A stretch of 64,000 bases of DNA from Actinoplanes sp. NBC_00393 (GTDB lineage: Bacteria; Actinomycetota; Actinomycetes; Mycobacteriales; Micromonosporaceae): the NCBI RefSeq assembly GCF_036053395.1, contig NZ_CP107942.1:8891001-8955000 (forward strand), in the 5' to 3' direction. The notes beneath the pieces were generated by a model. That model had not been told where the DNA came from, did no database searches, and was given only the letters and a program-made list of their open reading frames with translations. A program made the translations under genes and the position numbers. Below are positions 17,745 to 26,887 of the stretch, one piece after another (within the stretch, counting starts at the first letter, position 1; the number at the start of each line of letters is the position of its first letter).

Positions 17745-17957
17745 TCAGTAGGTGTCCTCGTTCGGGAGCAGGGCCCACAGGATCAGGTAGGCGACGAACT
17801 GCGGGCCCGGGAGGAAGCAGGAGAGCACGAAGAGCAGCCGGACCATGCCGGCCGACATGCCGAACCGGCGGGCCAGGCCGGCGCAGACACCGGCGATCAT
17901 GCGGTTGTGACGCGGGCGGGTAAGGGTGCGGGTCTTGAGCGTGCGAGCCACGTTCAT
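17745..17957 (-). CDS. PspC-domain small membrane protein
   Basis: 70 residues. RMIAGVCAGLARRFGMSAGMVRLLFVLSCFLPGPQFVAYLILWALLPNED is a single PspC domain, the small membrane module related to the phage-shock response. There is no C-terminal extension, so it is probably a stand-alone membrane protein rather than a sensor kinase. ATG 17957 lies close behind GAGGAG; GTG 17951 would have better spacing. Confidence 0.88.
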   Translation of the reverse strand: MNVARTLKTRTLTRPRHNRMIAGVCAGLARRFGMSAGMVRLLFVLSCFLPGPQFVAYLILWALLPNEDTY

Positions 17958-18160
17958 TCACTCCTCGGGGGCGGCCGGTGGCGCTCTGCCACGGCCACTT
18001 CGACGGTAGGTACGGGAGCGGGGGCGGCCCTCGGTCCACAGGTGGAGACCGGCGACCGGTTTCCCGTACGGGTGACCCGTACCCGCTGGATGCCCGCTGT
18101 TAACCTGGACCGGATTTCGGGCCGGGTGTCAACGCCCGGGCGTTGACGAGGAGCTGAACG

Positions 18161-20008
18161 GTGACCCTTGCCTTCCTCTACGCCCCGGGCCACACGGCCG
18201 CCTCGGAGCGCCTCACTGACGATCTGACCGTCGCTCTGCGCGACGCCGGCGCCTCGTCGATCGACCGTGTCGCAGCGCGGAACGACGTGGCAGCCCGGTT
18301 GCGCGAGCTGGCCCGGCAGGCCCGCGACGCGAACGAGCCGTTGCTGATCTGCCCGGACAACCTGGTCGCCCACGGCAGCCTGCTGTGGATGCTGGCCACC
18401 GAACCGGCCGGCCGCAGCACCGTACTGGTCGCCTCTGATCCCGACGGCGATCTGAAAGAAGATCGCGGCCGGGTGGTTCCCGCCCCGGCAGGCGCCGGCA
18501 CCGTCCGGTTCCTCGGCGCGATGTGCATCGCCCCGGCAGACCTGCCGCTGCTGGAGAAGGTCGCCGACCGGCCGGAACTGCTGCCCGCCCTACTGGCGGA
18601 CGGCCTGGTTCCGATCGCCACCCGGACCCGGTTGCTGCACGCGGAGCAGGTGAGCACCGAGGCCGAGCTCATCGCCGCCCAGGCCGCGGTCGCTGCGGTG
18701 GACGAGGACAAGGCGCGCCTGCGGCTCGCGGTCAAGGAACAGGACGACTTCTTCACGACGTACGCCGTGAGCACCTGGTCTCCCCGGGTGACCAAGGCGG
18801 CCGCCCGGCTCGGTCTGACGCCCACCGGGGTGACCGGGCTGTCGGTGCTGTTCGCGGTCGGCGCCGCGCTGCTGTTCTGGCAGGCGTCCCGAATCGCGAT
18901 GATCGCCGGCGGGGTGCTGCTCTACCTCGGCTTCGTGCTGGACTGCGTGGACGGGCAGTTGGCCCGGTACACCCGCCGCTTCGACGCCTTCGGCGGATGG
19001 CTGGACACCATGGCCGACCGGGCCAAGGAGTACGCGGTCTACGCCGGTCTGGCCGCCGGAGCGGAACGCATCGGGCTGCCGTACGCGTGGCCGCTCGCGA
19101 TCACCGCGATCCTCCTGCAGACCGTCCGGCACATGACCGACACCTGGTACGGCGCGCTGCACGACGAGGCCGCCGCCCACCCGGGGGCGCAACCCGCGGG
19201 CGGGGTCGGCGCCCGGCTCACCGCCGCCTCGGTCAAGGCGCAGAGCCAGCGCGGCTCGCTGATCTACTGGCTGAAGCGGATCGTGGTCTTCCCGATCGGT
19301 GAACGCTGGGCGCTGATCGCCGTGCTGGCCGCGATCACCAACGGGCGGACGACCCTCGCGGCCGTGGTCGGGTTCGGTCTGCTGGCGGCGGCATACACGC
19401 TGGCGCTGCGGTCGCTGCGGGCGCTCTCCATGCGGGTCGGCGTGCTGAACACCGTCGACACCATGCGGCACCGCGACGACGGCCCGCTGGTGCGGACCGT
19501 GCTGAGCCGGGTCGGCGCCGGGTGGCCGCTGCCGTTCGCCGCGCTGTTTACGGTGTACGCGCTGGTCACCGTGGGGGTGATGCTCGCCGGTGAGCCGTCC
19601 CGATACCCGTGGCTGCTCGCGGTGGTGGCCGTGCCGGTGCTGATCTGCGGGTTCCCGGCCCGGCTCCGCCACGGTGGTGCGCTGGACTGGCTGGTTCCGG
19701 CCGCGCTGCGGGCCGCCGAATACCTGGTCGTGGTCGCCGTCGGGCAATACGGGTCGGTGCCGCCGCCGGTGGTCTTCCTGCTGCTGTTCATGCTGGCTCT
19801 GCGGCATTACGACCTGACCGCCCGGATGGAGAAGGGCGCGCCGGCGACCAGCGCCGGTGGGGCCAGGCTGGGCTGGGACGGCCGGGTGTTGCTTTTGGTC
19901 CTGGCCGCATTGATCGGGTACGCCACCGCGGGCACGGCTGTGCTGGCCGCTCTGGTGGGCGCCGCGTTCGCCGTGGTTGCTGTCTCCGACTGGCGCGCGA
20001 GCCGCTGA
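18161..20008 (+). CDS. CDP-alcohol phosphatidyltransferase with N-terminal DUF5941-like domain
   Basis: 615 residues. Residues 1-200 form a soluble alpha/beta domain resembling DUF5941. A CDP-alcohol phosphatidyltransferase core follows: D261-C-V-D264-G-x2-A-R, G278-x3-D282-x3-D286 is the full catalytic motif, with flanking membrane helices, and the C-terminal 250 residues add more helices. It should attach an alcohol headgroup to a CDP-linked lipid in the membrane; the alcohol is unknown. GTG 18161 has GAGGAG upstream. The gene ends directly before a 62-bp tandem repeat. Confidence 0.85.
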   Translation: MTLAFLYAPGHTAASERLTDDLTVALRDAGASSIDRVAARNDVAARLRELARQARDANEPLLICPDNLVAHGSLLWMLATEPAGRSTVLVASDPDGDLKEDRGRVVPAPAGAGTVRFLGAMCIAPADLPLLEKVADRPELLPALLADGLVPIATRTRLLHAEQVSTEAELIAAQAAVAAVDEDKARLRLAVKEQDDFFTTYAVSTWSPRVTKAAARLGLTPTGVTGLSVLFAVGAALLFWQASRIAMIAGGVLLYLGFVLDCVDGQLARYTRRFDAFGGWLDTMADRAKEYAVYAGLAAGAERIGLPYAWPLAITAILLQTVRHMTDTWYGALHDEAAAHPGAQPAGGVGARLTAASVKAQSQRGSLIYWLKRIVVFPIGERWALIAVLAAITNGRTTLAAVVGFGLLAAAYTLALRSLRALSMRVGVLNTVDTMRHRDDGPLVRTVLSRVGAGWPLPFAALFTVYALVTVGVMLAGEPSRYPWLLAVVAVPVLICGFPARLRHGGALDWLVPAALRAAEYLVVVAVGQYGSVPPPVVFLLLFMLALRHYDLTARMEKGAPATSAGGARLGWDGRVLLLVLAALIGYATAGTAVLAALVGAAFAVVAVSDWRASR

Positions 20009-20586
20009 GCCCTCCGGCTGTCGCTCAGCGCCGTCTCGCGGCGCGTGAGAGGGCGCTGGCGGTCAGCCGCTGCATCCCGGCTGTCACCCAGTGCTGCTTC
20101 CCGGCGCGAGATACGACCGTGGTGGTCAGCCCGAATGTTCGGCTGTCGCTCAGTGCTGCTTCGCGGCGCGGGATACGACCGTGGCGGTCAGCCCGGTTGT
20201 TCGGCTGTCGCTCAGTGCTGTTTCGCGGCGCGGGATACGACCGTGGCGGTCAGCCCGGTTGTTCGGCTGTCGCTGAGTGCTGCTTTGCGGCTCGGGAAGC
20301 GACCGTGGCGGTCAGCCGGGTGGGGTGGGCTGGCGCTCAAGGTTGTTTGCGGGCGAAACGGCGCTGAGGGGCAGCGGGAGCTGGGAATACGACATTTCTG
20401 GCAAGTCTGTTCTTGCTGTGAACGTGCACAGTTGATCTCCTGAAGTTCAGATCTCCGTAATCGATTGATCACTATGTGCGAATGGCACTTTCGCCCGATG
20501 GCGAAGCATCGAACCCACTCGCAGAGTCAGTATCCGATCGCCGACCGTCGTGGGATCGGGATCACACTCGATCGGGGAGGTTGACG
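20009..20586. other. Intergenic region: 62-bp repeats, then a leader to the ABC ATPase gene
   Basis: No gene is seen. The first 320 bp are a tandem repeat and the rest is unique sequence with lower GC. It contains a perfect hairpin TTCGCC-CGAT-GGCGAA at 20489-20504. The promoter of the ABC ATPase gene is probably in 20400-20560; GGGGAGG before GTG 20587 is its ribosome-binding site. Confidence 0.6.
20015..20330. repeat. 62-bp tandem repeat, five copies
   Basis: CGGCTGTCGC-like units start at 20015, 20078, 20140, 20202 and 20264. Copies 3-5 are almost identical; the outer two are degenerate. Each carries CAGCC...GGCTG arms that can form a hairpin. It begins 7 bp after the stop codon of the upstream gene, so the array may act as a multi-hairpin terminator. 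Confidence 0.88.
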
Positions 20587-21888
20587 GTGTCCACCGTCGC
20601 ACTCAAGGACGTCACCAAGATCTGGCCAGATGGCACCTACGCCGTAGACAACCTCAGCCTGGAGGTGCAGGACGGGGAGTTCATGGTCCTGCTCGGCCCC
20701 TCGGGCTGCGGAAAGTCGACCGTGCTCCGCATGATCGCCGGGCTCGAGGATCCCAGCGAGGGCGAGATCCTGCTGAACGGCGAACCGGTTCTTGAGCTGC
20801 CCCCGCGCGACCGCAGTATCGCGATGGTCTTTCAGGATTTTGCGCTCTATCCGCACATGACCGTCGCGGAGAACATCGGCTTCCCGCTCAAGCTCTCCGG
20901 CGTCGAGCCCGAGCCGCGCCAGGACCGGGTGGGCGCCATCGCCGGCGCGCTCGGGATAGGGGAGGTGCTCGGCCGCCGCCCCAGCCAGCTCTCCGGCGGT
21001 CAGCGGCAGCGTGTCGCCATGGGCCGGGCCATCGTCCGCCGCCCCGGCCTGTTCCTGATGGACGAGCCCCTCTCCAACCTGGACAGCGGCCTGCGCGCCG
21101 AGCTGCGCGCCGAGATCACCAGCATGACCCGCGAGCTCGGTGTCACCACGATGTACGTCACGCACGACCAGGCAGAGGCGCTGACCATGGCCGACCGCGT
21201 GGCGATCATGCGTAAGGGCGTGCTGCAGGACGTCGGCACTCCCACCGACGTCTACCGTCGCCCGGCCACCCTCTATGTGGCCGCCTTCCTCGGCTCGCCG
21301 AAGATGAATCTGCTCGAGGCCGCCGTCTACGTGCACCTCGACCAGTACATCGCTCTGAGCTTCGGCGAGCAGAGCCTCTACCTGCCCTGGAACGACCCAC
21401 GCGCGCGGGCGGTGGCCCGCTATCACGGCGAGCGCATCGTGGTCGGGATCCGGGCGGAGGCGCTCACGCCGGTGACCCCGCAGACGCCGGGGCACATCTT
21501 CCAGGGGCGGATCCGCTATCTCGAGCACCACGGGCACGAGTCCGTCGCGTTCCTGGACATCGGGGCCACCGCGATCGTGGTGGACGAGATGAGCGGCCCG
21601 ATCCAGGATCAGCCGCCGGCCGGCGGCGCGCTCAAGCGGATCGGGGGCGCGTTGCAGCGGTTGACCCGGCCGGCGCCGGTGGAGTCGAACCTGCCGAACC
21701 GGTCCCGGGAGCGGGTCAGCGTGCTCAACGACCCCGGCCGACACGCCCGCAAGCCGGCCGAGCTCGCGGTGCGGCTGGCGCCGTACCCCCAGGTCGCCTC
21801 CGGGCATCCGCTGGCGATTTCGGTGCAGATGGACGCCGTGCACTTCTTCGACGAGCGAGGTGATCGCATCGATGTCGGTTGGCGTTGA
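20587..21888 (+). CDS. Sugar-type ABC transporter ATPase (MsmK/UgpC-like)
   Basis: 433 residues. Walker A GPSGCGKST (37-45), Q83, signature LSGGQ (135-139), Walker B D159-E160 and H193 are all intact. The C-terminal 200 residues are the regulatory TOBE-like domain of the MalK/UgpC class, extended by a Pro/Arg segment around 340-390. No permease or binding-protein gene is adjacent, so it probably energises carbohydrate transporters encoded elsewhere, as MsmK does. GTG 20587 follows GGGGAGG. The sugar-phosphorylase genes downstream fit a carbohydrate role. Confidence 0.9.
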   Translation: MSTVALKDVTKIWPDGTYAVDNLSLEVQDGEFMVLLGPSGCGKSTVLRMIAGLEDPSEGEILLNGEPVLELPPRDRSIAMVFQDFALYPHMTVAENIGFPLKLSGVEPEPRQDRVGAIAGALGIGEVLGRRPSQLSGGQRQRVAMGRAIVRRPGLFLMDEPLSNLDSGLRAELRAEITSMTRELGVTTMYVTHDQAEALTMADRVAIMRKGVLQDVGTPTDVYRRPATLYVAAFLGSPKMNLLEAAVYVHLDQYIALSFGEQSLYLPWNDPRARAVARYHGERIVVGIRAEALTPVTPQTPGHIFQGRIRYLEHHGHESVAFLDIGATAIVVDEMSGPIQDQPPAGGALKRIGGALQRLTRPAPVESNLPNRSRERVSVLNDPGRHARKPAELAVRLAPYPQVASGHPLAISVQMDAVHFFDERGDRIDVGWR

Positions 21889-21924
21889 GTTCACGACACG
21901 CGCCACTTCCGGGCGGGATAGCCG

Positions 21925-22452
21925 ATGCCTCCCGCCACCGGACGGCCACAGCGCGTAGGCTGCACGACGGTGGAGGACAGGATCGGACACAGCGTTCGCT
22001 CGGCTCCGGGACGGGAGTCGAGGGTCGACGCCGCCCCTTCACCGGGGGACGGCGTGCTGCTCGACCGCTCTTTCGGCCATGACGACATCACCGTTCTGCG
22101 CCACGAGGTGGCCGACCGGCTCGTCTCGCTCGGTCTCGGCAGCGACCGCCGGCACGGCTATCTGCTCGCCGTCAACGAAGTGATCACGAACGTGGTGTTG
22201 CACGCCGGTGGCGCCGGGCGGCTGCGGCTGCGCCGGGAGAACCGTTCGGTGTGGTGTGTGGTGACCGACTCCGGCCCCGGTATCCCCAGTGACCTTCTGA
22301 ACGATCCGCAGGCGCCGGAGGCGTACGAGGTCGGTGGTCGTGGATTGTGGCTGGCGCACCAGTTGTGCGACGAGGTGACCACCGCGACCGGCCCGATCGG
22401 TACCTCGATCGGATTGCGTATGTCTTTGGATGTCGTGCCGGATTCCCGGTGA
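21925..22452 (+). CDS. Anti-sigma-factor-like ATP-binding protein (HATPase_c_2)
   Basis: 175 residues. An RsbW/SpoIIAB-like kinase fold: the N box is NEVITNVVLHAG, G1 is DSGPGI and G2 is GGRGLWLAHQLCDEV. No histidine-kinase phosphoacceptor domain is present, so it is probably a serine kinase or anti-sigma regulator that partners an anti-anti-sigma factor not found in this window. ATG 21925 or GTG 21970 could be the start; the first 15 residues are not conserved-looking. Confidence 0.8.
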   Translation: MPPATGRPQRVGCTTVEDRIGHSVRSAPGRESRVDAAPSPGDGVLLDRSFGHDDITVLRHEVADRLVSLGLGSDRRHGYLLAVNEVITNVVLHAGGAGRLRLRRENRSVWCVVTDSGPGIPSDLLNDPQAPEAYEVGGRGLWLAHQLCDEVTTATGPIGTSIGLRMSLDVVPDSR

Positions 22453-22454
22453 AA

Positions 22455-22475
22455 CACCAGCTTGAACGGCTGGTG
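22455..22475 (+). terminator. Hairpin after the anti-sigma-like gene
   Basis: CACCAGC-N7-GCTGGTG (22455-22461 and 22469-22475) begins 2 bases after the stop codon; no U-tract follows. Confidence 0.5.
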
Positions 22476-22531
22476 AACCAGCAAGGAAATGTGAAGCTGC
22501 CCTTCCGGTCTCGTGCTCTCTTCCGTCCGGC

Positions 22532-22537
22532 TACATT
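22532..22537 (+). promoter_or_regulatory. -10 box TACATT for the beta-phosphoglucomutase gene
   Basis: TACATT at -12 to -7 of GTG 22544, no ribosome-binding site: the mRNA of this operon is probably leaderless. Confidence 0.5.
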
Positions 22538-22543
22538 GGGCGC

Positions 22544-23284
22544 GTGCTCGGACTTCCTTCCCAGGTGACCGCTTGTCTATTCGATCTTGATGGAGTGTTG
22601 ACGCAAACCGCGCTGGTTCACAATGCCGCGTGGAAACAGACGTTCGATTCGTTCCTGGAATCATGGGCCGTTCGCACCGGCACACCCTTCGTGCCGTTCG
22701 ACTCCGGCTCCGACTACCACCTGTACGTGGACGGACGGCAGCGTGCCGACGGCGTCCGGACCTTCCTCGCCTCGCGCGGCATCACCCTGCCCGAGGGCGA
22801 CCCCGACGACACTCCCGACCGGGAGACCGTCAACGGCGTCGGCAACCGCAAGAACCTGCTCGTGCTGCAAAAGATCAAGGAAGGCGCGGTCCAGGTGTAC
22901 CCCGGCTCGGTGGACTACCTGAACGCGGTGAAGGCCGCGGGGCTGCGCCGTGCCGTCGTGTCGGCGAGCGCGAACTGCAAGGACGTCCTCACCGCGGCCG
23001 GCATCGCGGACCTGCTGGAGGCCCGGGTGGACGGCCTGGTCGCCCGCGAATTGGGACTGCCCGGCAAGCCCGCGCCCGACACCTTCCTCTATGGGGCTAA
23101 GCTGCTCGATCTCGCCCCGGAGAACTGTGCGGTTTTCGAGGACGCTCTGGCCGGTGTTGCGGCCGGGCGGGCCGGCGGATTCGGCATCGTGATCGGGGTG
23201 GATCGGGTCGGTCAGGCGGAGGCGCTCCGGGAACACGGCGCCGACATCGTGGTGACGGACCTGTCCGAGCTCCTCCTGCAGTAA
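22544..23284 (+). CDS. Beta-phosphoglucomutase-family HAD hydrolase
   Basis: 246 residues. HAD motif I is D14-L-D16-G-V-L-T, motif II is VVSASANC, motif III is the lysine in GLPGKPAPDTF, and motif IV is the acidic pair in CAVFEDALAG. The cap domain insert and the neighbouring GH65 gene place it in the beta-phosphoglucomutase branch, which converts beta-glucose-1-phosphate to glucose-6-phosphate. A GH65 phosphorylase produces exactly that substrate. It begins at a leaderless GTG and is 37 bp from the GH65 gene, so they form an operon. Confidence 0.9.
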   Translation: MLGLPSQVTACLFDLDGVLTQTALVHNAAWKQTFDSFLESWAVRTGTPFVPFDSGSDYHLYVDGRQRADGVRTFLASRGITLPEGDPDDTPDRETVNGVGNRKNLLVLQKIKEGAVQVYPGSVDYLNAVKAAGLRRAVVSASANCKDVLTAAGIADLLEARVDGLVARELGLPGKPAPDTFLYGAKLLDLAPENCAVFEDALAGVAAGRAGGFGIVIGVDRVGQAEALREHGADIVVTDLSELLLQ

Positions 23285-23321
23285 CAAAGACCTCCTCTTC
23301 TCAGTACCGAGAGGCACGACC

Positions 23322-25685
23322 GTGATCCGTGAACGGGCCTACCCCGTCGACCCTTGGCACATCCGGGAGACCCGGCTCGACCTGGACCTGCTGGCCCAGT
23401 CCGAGTCGGTGTTCGCACTCTCGAACGGCCACATCGGGATACGCGGGAACCTGGACGAGGGCGAGCCGCACGGCCTGCCCGGCAGCTACCTCAACTCGTT
23501 CTACGAGCTGCGGCCGCTGCCGCACGCCGAGGCCGGGTACGGGTTCCCGGAGTCCGGCCAGACCATGGTCAACGTCACCAACGCGAAGCTGATGCGCCTG
23601 CTCGTCAACGACGAGCCGTTCGACGTGCGCTACGGCGAGCTGCGGTCCCACGAGCGCTGCCTGGACATGCGGGCCGGCACGCTGGAGCGGATCGTCGAGT
23701 GGGTGTCCCCGTCGGGCCAGGGCGTCCGGGTGCGTACCGTCCGGCTGGTCTCGTTCACCCAGCGCGCCGTGGTGGCGTTCCTGTACGAGGTGGAGCCGCT
23801 GGACGTACCGGCGCGGCTGATCCTGCAGTCCGAGCTGGTGGCGAACGAGCAGCTGCCGCCGATGAGCAAGGACCCGCGGGTGGCGGCGGTCCTGGACCGT
23901 CCGCTGCAGGCCGAGGAGATGATGGAGCAGGCCACCGGTGGCATCCTGGTGCACCGCACCAAGGCCAGCGACCTGCGGATGGCCGCCGCCATGGAACATT
24001 CCGTGGAGACGCCGGGCCGGCACGCCATCACCACCGAGGGACACCCCGACTGGCTGCGGACCACGGTCGCCTGCCGGCTCGAGCCCGGGCAGAAGCTGCG
24101 GGTGGTCAAGCTGGCGGCGTACGGATGGTCCAGCATGCGCTCGCTGCCCGCAGTGCGTGACCAGGTCGGCGCGGCCCTGGCCAGCGCCCGCCTGGACGGC
24201 TGGGAGGGCCTGGTCCAGCAGCAGCAGGACTACCTGGACGCCTTCTGGGACCACTCCGACGTCAAGGTCGAGGGCGACCCCGAGGTGCAGCAGGCGGTCC
24301 GTTTCGGGCTGTTCCACACGCTGCAGGCCGGCGCCCGGGCGGAGAAGCGCCCGATCGGCTCCAAGGGCCTGACCGGGCCGGGGTACGACGGACACACGTT
24401 CTGGGACGCCGAGACGTTCGTTCTGCCCGCCCTGACGTACACCCAGCCCTCGGCCGCGGCCGACGTGCTGCGCTGGCGGCACTCGACGCTGGACCTGGCC
24501 CGGGAGCGGGCCCAGACGCTCGGCCTGCAGGGCGCCGCGTTCCCGTGGCGCACGATCCGCGGCCAGGAGTGCTCCGGCTACTGGCCGGCGGGCACGGCGG
24601 GCTTCCACATCGGCGCCGACATCGCCGACGCGGTCCGCCGGTACGTCCAGGCCACCGGCGACTACGACTTCGAGCGTGAGGTCGGCTTGGAGCTGCTGGT
24701 GGAGACGGCCCGGCTGTGGCGCTCGCTGGGGCACCACGACCGGCACGGGCGCTTCCACATCGACGGTGTCACCGGGCCGGACGAGTACACGGCGGTGGTG
24801 AACGACAACGTCTACACCAACCTGATGGCCCAGCAGAACCTGTTGGCCGCGGTGGACGCCTGCAAGCGGCATCCGGATCTGGCCCGCCGGTTCGGGGTCG
24901 ACGACGAGGAAGCGGCGTCCTGGCGGGATGCGGCGGCCGCGGTGCACATCCCGTACGACAAGGAGCTCGGGGTGCATCAGCAGTGCGAGGGCTTCACCCG
25001 GCTGCAGGAGTGGGACTTCGAGGGCACGCAGCCGGAGGGGTACCCGCTGCTGCTGAACTACCCGTACTTCGACCTGTACCGCAAGCAGGTGGTCAAGCAG
25101 GCCGACCTGGTGATGGCGATGTACATCCGTGGGGACGCGTTCACGCCCGAGGAGAAGGCGCGCAACTTCGCGTATTACGACGCGCGGACCGTACGGGACT
25201 CCTCGCTCTCGGCCTGTATCCAGGCCGTGCTGGCGGCCGAGACCGGCCATCTGGAGCTGGCCCACGACTACCTGGGCGAGGCCGCCCTGATGGACCTGCA
25301 CGACCTGCACCGCAACGCGCGGGACGGCGTGCACGTGGCCTCACTGGCCGGGTCGTGGATCGCGCTCGTCGCCGGCCTCGGCGGCATGCGTGACTTCAAC
25401 GGTCAGCTGAGCTTCGCCCCGCGCCTGCCCAGCCGGATCAACAACCTGGAGTTCTCGCTGCTCTGGCGCGGCCTGCGGCTGCGGGTGAACGTGACCTCCG
25501 AGGAGGTCACCTACTCGCTGCGCAACGGTGGTGGCCAGGCCCGGCTCACCCTGCTGCACCACGGCAAGGAGCTCGAGGTGACCCAGGTGCGGCCGGTGAC
25601 GATGGCGATCCCGCCGCCGCTGCCGGTGGGCCCGGCGCCGTCGCAGCCGGCCGGCCGGGCGCCGGTGCGCCGCGCCGTGCACTGA
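23322..25685 (+). CDS. Glycoside hydrolase family 65 disaccharide phosphorylase
   Basis: 787 residues, the normal size for GH65 maltose, trehalose or kojibiose phosphorylases. The N-terminal domain has SNGHIGIRGNLDEGEPHGLPGSYLN. The (alpha/alpha)6 barrel has GHTFWDAETFVLPAL, then GVTGPDEYTAVVNDN, where E488 is the expected general acid; KQADLVMAM is the phosphate-binding region. It should split an alpha-linked disaccharide with phosphate to beta-glucose-1-phosphate plus glucose, feeding the mutase gene upstream. The exact linkage cannot be read from the sequence. GTG 23322 has GAGAGG upstream. Confidence 0.93.
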   Translation: MIRERAYPVDPWHIRETRLDLDLLAQSESVFALSNGHIGIRGNLDEGEPHGLPGSYLNSFYELRPLPHAEAGYGFPESGQTMVNVTNAKLMRLLVNDEPFDVRYGELRSHERCLDMRAGTLERIVEWVSPSGQGVRVRTVRLVSFTQRAVVAFLYEVEPLDVPARLILQSELVANEQLPPMSKDPRVAAVLDRPLQAEEMMEQATGGILVHRTKASDLRMAAAMEHSVETPGRHAITTEGHPDWLRTTVACRLEPGQKLRVVKLAAYGWSSMRSLPAVRDQVGAALASARLDGWEGLVQQQQDYLDAFWDHSDVKVEGDPEVQQAVRFGLFHTLQAGARAEKRPIGSKGLTGPGYDGHTFWDAETFVLPALTYTQPSAAADVLRWRHSTLDLARERAQTLGLQGAAFPWRTIRGQECSGYWPAGTAGFHIGADIADAVRRYVQATGDYDFEREVGLELLVETARLWRSLGHHDRHGRFHIDGVTGPDEYTAVVNDNVYTNLMAQQNLLAAVDACKRHPDLARRFGVDDEEAASWRDAAAAVHIPYDKELGVHQQCEGFTRLQEWDFEGTQPEGYPLLLNYPYFDLYRKQVVKQADLVMAMYIRGDAFTPEEKARNFAYYDARTVRDSSLSACIQAVLAAETGHLELAHDYLGEAALMDLHDLHRNARDGVHVASLAGSWIALVAGLGGMRDFNGQLSFAPRLPSRINNLEFSLLWRGLRLRVNVTSEEVTYSLRNGGGQARLTLLHHGKELEVTQVRPVTMAIPPPLPVGPAPSQPAGRAPVRRAVH

Positions 25686-25693
25686 TCGACGAA

Positions 25694-25724
25694 AATGGCC
25701 CCCGCCCGATGGGCGGGGGCCATT
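25694..25724. terminator. Strong bidirectional terminator after GH65
   Basis: A perfect 14-bp stem (25694-25707 with 25711-25724), GC-rich at the centre with AT-rich ends and a 3-base loop. It lies between the convergent stops of GH65 (25685) and the secreted coiled-coil gene (25735), so it can serve both. Confidence 0.9.
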
Positions 25725-25734
25725 CATATGCCTG

Positions 25735-26763
25735 CTAGAGCATCGAGACGTGCACGTGGTCGGTGTGGTCACTGACCCCGCTGTACGCACGCCAGCCGGT
25801 TGCCGGGAACCAGATCTGCTTGTACCAGATCACGTAGTAGATGCCGAGCTTGTCGGCGTTGCGCACCAGGAACGCCGTCAGGTTGTTGCCGTACTTCATC
25901 TCGTCGTTGCTGTCCGCCGAGGAGAAGCCGCTCTTCTGTAGGGACCAGTCGCAGGCCCGGCCCTTGGGGTGCTCGAACGGTCCGCCGTTGCGGTGGCAGC
26001 CGACGAAGCGTTTGAAGCCGGCTTTGCGGACTTCCTTGTACATGTGCAGGGTGCGCTTGGTCACACAGCCGCTGGTGGTCTCGTCCTTCTCCGTGCAGCC
26101 CTCCGCCGAGAAGCCACCGTCGGCGTTGCGCGGGGCTGCCTCGGCGGGCTTGGACTTGGCGTCGACCAGACCGTCGGTGATGGTCCGGTTGATGCCGGTG
26201 CCACCGCCGAGCAGGTCGATCTGCTTGTCGGCGGCCGCCTTCTGCTTCGTCAGCGCGGTCAGCTGCTGCTGCTCGTTCTTGAGCTCGGCGTCAAGGGCCG
26301 CCTTGCTCTCGGTGACCGTGGCGATCGCCGAGTTCAGCTCGCGCAGCTTGCTGTCGTGCAGCTTGTTGATCTCCTCGAGGGAGATCGCCTTGCTCATGAA
26401 GTCGTTCGACGTGCTCGCGTTCAGCAGGAAGCCGACGGCGCTGAGGTTGCCGACCTGATATTGCTGCTGGGCGATCGAGTTGACCTCGGGAATCAGGGCG
26501 TCGCGTCGCCCCTCGGCAGCCTTCATCTCGGCCGCCAGCTTCTTCTGGTTCTTTCGGGACGCATTGACGGCGGCCTTGGCGTTGACGAAGCGACGGTTGG
26601 TCGACTCCATCATGTCCGACATCAGCGCGTCCGGTTCGTCCTCGGCAGATGGCGAACTGCCACCGGGTGCCGCGGCCGCGGATGTGGCGGGGGCCACAAA
26701 CAATGCGACAGCCACGAGCGGTGCCAGGGCAAGTGTCAGCCACCGGCGGGGACTTACGGTCAT
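25735..26763 (-). CDS. Secreted coiled-coil protein with a putative M15-like C-terminal domain (copy A)
   Basis: 342 residues. A signal peptide (MTVSPRRWLTLALAPLVAVALF, cleaved after about residue 33) is followed by an Ala/Lys/Glu coiled coil (about 45-190) like the N-terminal half of RipA/NlpC-P60 hydrolases, then a domain with EHPKGRACDWS and SDHTDHVHVSML. The His/Asp pattern resembles metal ligands of M15-type peptidases, but activity is unproven. It is a paralogue of the divergent gene at 27243. A c-di-AMP riboswitch ends about 20 bases before ATG 26763, which has GGAAGGAA upstream. Confidence 0.82.
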   Translation of the reverse strand: MTVSPRRWLTLALAPLVAVALFVAPATSAAAAPGGSSPSAEDEPDALMSDMMESTNRRFVNAKAAVNASRKNQKKLAAEMKAAEGRRDALIPEVNSIAQQQYQVGNLSAVGFLLNASTSNDFMSKAISLEEINKLHDSKLRELNSAIATVTESKAALDAELKNEQQQLTALTKQKAAADKQIDLLGGGTGINRTITDGLVDAKSKPAEAAPRNADGGFSAEGCTEKDETTSGCVTKRTLHMYKEVRKAGFKRFVGCHRNGGPFEHPKGRACDWSLQKSGFSSADSNDEMKYGNNLTAFLVRNADKLGIYYVIWYKQIWFPATGWRAYSGVSDHTDHVHVSML

Positions 26764-26783
26764 CAACAGTTCCTTCCTTGTCA

Positions 26784-26887
26784 CCGCCGACCGAGTTAGC
26801 TGACGGGTTCGGGACGGAAGCAATCCCTACCGCATTACGCGGATTCACCCCAGTGACCTGGTTCCCCGGCTCGCCTTTCGGCGATTG
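26784..26887 (-). promoter_or_regulatory. c-di-AMP (ydaO-yuaA) riboswitch of copy A
   Basis: Read on the minus strand it has the conserved blocks of this class in order: AATCGCCGAAAGGCGAGCC, GGGGAACCA, GGGGTGAATCCGCG, GCGGTAGGG and CCCGAACCCGTCAGCTAAC. The class binds cyclic di-AMP and usually lowers expression of cell-wall remodelling genes in actinobacteria. It ends about 20 bases before the start codon, so control may act on translation as well as transcription. Confidence 0.9.

Noticed and set aside
20015..20330. CRISPR-like array
   Set aside because: 62-bp units follow directly without spacers.
23301..25334. 677-residue open frame opposite GH65
   Set aside because: Antisense shadow of a highly conserved enzyme; no domain recognised.
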